Shown in pieces: positions 61,520-64,000 of a stretch of 64,000 nucleotides of DNA; positions within the stretch are counted from its first letter, which is position 1; every line of letters begins with the position of its first letter. The position numbers were made by a program, and so were the translations under genes. The notes beneath the pieces are model-generated. The model saw only the letters and a list, made by a program, of their open reading frames with translations, was not told the DNA's origin and made no database searches. Source of the stretch: Mycobacterium sp. SM1. GTDB taxonomy: Bacteria > Actinomycetota > Actinomycetes > Mycobacteriales > Mycobacteriaceae. Location of the stretch: contig NZ_JAFLNH010000001.1 in assembly GCF_018361265.1 (NCBI RefSeq), positions 186,001 through 250,000 on the forward strand, written 5' to 3'.

Positions 61520-62431
61520 ATGGCGGATCGCCCCGAGGAGATCGTGGGGGACGCGCACTGGCGCACGGCGGGCGATCGGATCCAGACTCTGCTGGACGCG
61601 GCCTCGACGGGCGGGGCCGCCGCGCGTGAACGCGCCGAGCAGCTGGTCCGCGAAGTAGTCGAACTCTACGGAGCCGGGCTGGCCAGGATCATGGCCATGA
61701 TCGAGGATCCGGCGCTCATTGACCGCCTGGCCAGCGACGATCTGGTGGCCAGCCTGCTGCTCGTGCATGGGCTGCACCCGCACGACGTTCGCCGCCGGGT
61801 GCACGACGCCCTGGACAGCGTTCGCCCCTACCTGGGCTCGCACGGCGGCGACGTGCACCTGCTCGATGTCGCCGGTGATACGGTGCGGCTCCAATTCGCC
61901 GGCAGCTGCAAGAGTTGTCCGTCCTCGGCGGTCACGCTGGAACTGGCGGTCGAGGATGCGGTCCGGGCCGCCGCGCCCGAGATTTCGTCGATCGAAGTGG
62001 TCCCGGCAGAGCCTGACAGCGGGGCAGGCGTGATACCCGCCGAATCACTGTTGACGAAGGTCCATGCCAAAGGGGCCGCCTGGCATCAGGTGCCCGACCT
62101 CGCCGACCTGGCCACCGGGGAGGTCGGCGGGTTCGTGGTCGCCGGCGTCTCGGTGCTCGCCTGCCGTGTCGGCGACCGGGTGTACGCCTACCGCGACCAC
62201 TGCCCGGTGTGCGACGGCTCGCTGGCCGGTGCCACGCTGCACCGCCGGGAGGTGGGCGGGCCGGACCCGGTGCTGCGCTGTCCGCGGTGTCATAGCCATT
62301 TCGATGTGGTGCACGCGGGGGCCGGCCTAAACGACGGCCCGGGCCGGCATCTGGATCCGCTTCCATTGCTGGTGCGCGATGGTGTGCTGTCCCTCGCGGT
62401 GCCGGCCCAATCGATGGACGCGACGCTATGA
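61520..62431 (+). CDS. hhyE: NifU-domain/Rieske-like fusion protein of the hydrogenase operon
   Basis: 303 residues, 3 bp after hhyL. Residues 90-165 are a NifU C-terminal domain with Cys130 and Cys133 (GSCKSCPSS), a scaffold for Fe-S. Residues 175-295 have a Rieske fold, but its two motifs are HCPVC (Cys228, Cys231) and RCPRCHSHFD (Cys254, Cys257): both His ligand positions are Cys-containing, giving a rubredoxin-like CxxC pair. It is the likely electron carrier for HhySL. The symbol follows the name used for the M. smegmatis hhy locus as I recall it and is tentative. Confidence 0.85.
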   Translation: MADRPEEIVGDAHWRTAGDRIQTLLDAASTGGAAARERAEQLVREVVELYGAGLARIMAMIEDPALIDRLASDDLVASLLLVHGLHPHDVRRRVHDALDSVRPYLGSHGGDVHLLDVAGDTVRLQFAGSCKSCPSSAVTLELAVEDAVRAAAPEISSIEVVPAEPDSGAGVIPAESLLTKVHAKGAAWHQVPDLADLATGEVGGFVVAGVSVLACRVGDRVYAYRDHCPVCDGSLAGATLHRREVGGPDPVLRCPRCHSHFDVVHAGAGLNDGPGRHLDPLPLLVRDGVLSLAVPAQSMDATL

Positions 62432-63063
62432 CCGGCCCCTACGAGGTCCTGTCGCGCATCAGCGGCCGCGAGCGCGCGCCCGAGCCCGCCGGCCAGCGGT
62501 GCGAGATGTGCTCGGAGCCGGTCGCCGACAAGCATCGGCATGTGGTGAACGTGGCGGCGCGCCAACTGATGTGTGTCTGCCGGGCCTGCTACCTGCTGTT
62601 CACCGACAGCCACGCCGAGCTGCGGTACCGCGCGGTCCCGGACCGCTACCTGAGCTTCCCCGACTTCGCGTTGGACCGTCGCGCGTGGGACGCGCTGCAG
62701 ATTCCCGTCGGGCTGGCGTTCTTCTTCCGCAATTCCGAACTGGGCCGCACCGTGGCGTTCTATCCCGGCCCGGCGGGTGCGACTGAATCCGAACTCGACC
62801 TGGACGCCTGGGCGGCGATCAGCGCCGCGGAGCCGCGGGTGGCGCTGCCCGCCGACGACGTCGAGGCGCTGCTGGTGCGGGTGCCCGACGATGCCGACGC
62901 GGGGCCACCCGAGTGCTATCTGGTCCCGATCGATGCCTGCTATGAGTTCGTCGGCGGGTTGCGGATGCGCTGGCGCGGTTTCGACGGCGGGCAGCAGGCG
63001 CGCGAGTTCATCGACGCGTTTTTCGCCCAAATCGCGGAGCGCAGCACGGAGCAGCGCCGATGA
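62428..63063 (+). CDS. DUF5947 family protein of the hydrogenase operon
   Basis: 211 residues, overlapping the previous stop by 4 bp. A likely zinc ribbon near the N-terminus: CEMCSEPVADKHRH then CVCRACYLLF. The rest is a globular domain (SFPDFALDRRAWDALQIPVGLAFFFRNSELGRTVAFYPGPAG; CYEFVGGLRMRWRGFDGGQQAREFIDAFF). The family name is recalled, not searched. Role in the hydrogenase cluster is unknown; assembly or cluster insertion is possible. Confidence 0.75.
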   Translation: MTGPYEVLSRISGRERAPEPAGQRCEMCSEPVADKHRHVVNVAARQLMCVCRACYLLFTDSHAELRYRAVPDRYLSFPDFALDRRAWDALQIPVGLAFFFRNSELGRTVAFYPGPAGATESELDLDAWAAISAAEPRVALPADDVEALLVRVPDDADAGPPECYLVPIDACYEFVGGLRMRWRGFDGGQQAREFIDAFFAQIAERSTEQRR

Positions 63064-63707
63064 CCACAGCCGACCTGGCTTTCGCCGTCCTCGACATCAC
63101 CCCGGAACCCTACGCGGCGACGCCGGTGCTGACCGCACGCGTCGGTGTCACCGCGGCCGGCGACGAGCCGGTGCACGCGATCGCCCTGCGCTGTCAGGTG
63201 CGCATCGAGCCATCGCGTCGCGGCTACTCCGACGACGAGGCCGCGGGATTGGTGGATTTATTCGGGCCACGGGAACGCTGGTCAACTACCCAACGCACGT
63301 TCTTGTGGCAGCACTGCACGGCCATGGTGCCGGCGTTCACCGGTGCCACCGAGGTCGCGCTCGCGCTGCAGTGCACCTACGATTTCGAGGTCGCTGCCGC
63401 CAAGTATCTGCACGCATTGCGCGAGGGCACCGTGCCACTGCAATTCCTTTTCAGCGGAACGGTTTTCATGGCAGGACAGCGAGGATTCTCGGTTAAACAA
63501 GTGTCGTGGGACTGCGAGGACCACTTCGCGATGCCGGTTGCCGTATGGCGGCAGCTCATCCACCAGCACTACCCGAGCAGCGGGTGGGTGCGGCTGTCTC
63601 ACGACACGGTGGCCGCGTTGGCCAACTACAAGTCAGCCCATGGGCTGCTGAGCATCGACGACGCGGTCACCGCGCTGCTGTCCACGGCTCACCAGGAGGC
63701 CCGATGA
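63060..63707 (+). CDS. DUF6084 family protein of the hydrogenase operon
   Basis: 215 residues, overlapping its neighbours by 4 bp on both sides. Starts with an immunoglobulin-like beta segment (LAFAVLDITPEPYAATPVLTARVGV) and has WSTTQRTFLWQHCTAMVPAF, LQFLFSGTVFMAGQRGFSVKQVSWDCEDHFAMP. No metal-binding cluster of Cys. Family number is recalled, not searched. Conserved beside group 1h hydrogenases in actinobacteria as I remember; function unknown. Confidence 0.7.
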   Translation: MTTADLAFAVLDITPEPYAATPVLTARVGVTAAGDEPVHAIALRCQVRIEPSRRGYSDDEAAGLVDLFGPRERWSTTQRTFLWQHCTAMVPAFTGATEVALALQCTYDFEVAAAKYLHALREGTVPLQFLFSGTVFMAGQRGFSVKQVSWDCEDHFAMPVAVWRQLIHQHYPSSGWVRLSHDTVAALANYKSAHGLLSIDDAVTALLSTAHQEAR

Positions 63708-64000
63708 CCGCGAACTGGGACCGGGTCCGCGCCGTCGCGGACGCCGTTCTCTACGAAGGCTATTTGCTCTACCCGTACCGCGCGACGTCCGGCAAGAACC
63801 AATCACGTTGGCAGTTCGGGGTTCTGGGTCCGCCGGGCGCAGCAGAGGCGGGAATCGGCGAGGATGACAGGCTGTCCGCGCAATTTTTGATGTCGGCCAG
63901 CGCCATCAGATTGGTGGTGCGCTTCCTGCAACTGCAACACCGTGGCGCCGAGCGCGACACCGGCCACCACCGTTACCAACCCGTCGACGAACTCAGCACG
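63704..64000 (+). CDS. Hydrogenase-operon protein of unknown function, 3' truncated by window
   Basis: 99 codons to the window edge, ATG at 63704 overlapping the previous stop. The visible part (VRAVADAVLYEGYLLYPYRATSGKNQSRWQFGVLGPPGAAEAG, then FLMSASAIRLVVRFLQLQHR) resembles the first segment of a large protein that follows in related hydrogenase clusters. I do not recognise a catalytic motif in the visible part. Confidence 0.7.
   Translation, partial: MTANWDRVRAVADAVLYEGYLLYPYRATSGKNQSRWQFGVLGPPGAAEAGIGEDDRLSAQFLMSASAIRLVVRFLQLQHRGAERDTGHHRYQPVDELST

Overview
The window comes from a slow-growing, GC-rich Mycobacterium. Gene content and order follow the M. tuberculosis stretch from about Rv3011c (gatA) to Rv3059 (cyp136) closely: gatA-gatC, ligA, mnmA-iscS, fixB-fixA, the methylglucose lipopolysaccharide (MGLP) genes, echA17, serB2, ctaD, fecB, adhC, nrdF2, nrdE-nrdI-nrdH, a short-chain dehydrogenase and cyp136. 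The species cannot be fixed from sequence alone. It is not M. tuberculosis: a group 1h [NiFe]-hydrogenase locus follows cyp136, the ESX/PPE genes between lpqA and mnmA are absent, and there are three IS200/IS605- or IS607-type insertions.

Layout. 1-7923: YhgE/Pip-like membrane protein (partial), amidotransferase genes gatA/gatC, an ACT protein, a cation/Ca2+ antiporter-like protein, and ligA. 8064-10521: an accessory trio of AraC regulator, ABM monooxygenase and DJ-1/PfpI protein. 10714-14504: a methionine-synthase-like gene and lpqA, which is split by an IS607-type element (serine recombinase plus frameshifted TnpB). 14501-18685: mnmA, iscS, fixB, fixA. 18907-23363: methyltransferase, GH57 enzyme, GT4 enzyme and hexapeptide acyltransferase of the MGLP/glucan pathway. 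23376-23517: 58-bp tandem repeats. 23594-36379: lipoprotein and secreted protein, methyltransferases, echA17, NUDIX, ABC ATPase, serB2, ctaD, fecB, adhC. 36638-45523: class Ib ribonucleotide reductase genes with paired NrdR-box candidates at both nrd promoters, a second tandem repeat array, a Baeyer-Villiger monooxygenase and a TetR regulator. 45728-53406: FMN reductase, two TetR regulators, an IS605-type element inside a dying dinP, an SDR, cyp136 and a stand-alone LeuA regulatory domain. 53553-54986: a type VII secretion-like gene pair. 55341-64000: hypA, a wrecked hypB carrying a second, decayed copy of the IS605-type element, then hhyS, hhyL and a tightly overlapping run of accessory genes that continues out of the window.

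The most interesting material is in the last 20 kb. The two IS605-type copies lie in unrelated genes, yet the same 8 bp flank their tnpA-proximal ends. Removing copy 1 on paper rejoins dinP exactly. Copy 2 lies in hypB, a hydrogenase maturation GTPase gene. The hydrogenase genes themselves look intact and are preceded by four 10-bp direct repeats abutting a TTGACA box. Their accessory protein joins a NifU domain to a Rieske-like domain whose His ligand positions appear to be replaced by Cys. Two arrays of intergenic repeats 16 kb apart share a skeleton but differ in compensating stem bases, which suggests a structured element.

Start codons were moved from the longest frame where a ribosome binding site, overlap or family alignment supported it. 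Symbols such as hhyE and dinP rest on recalled family similarity, not on a database search.
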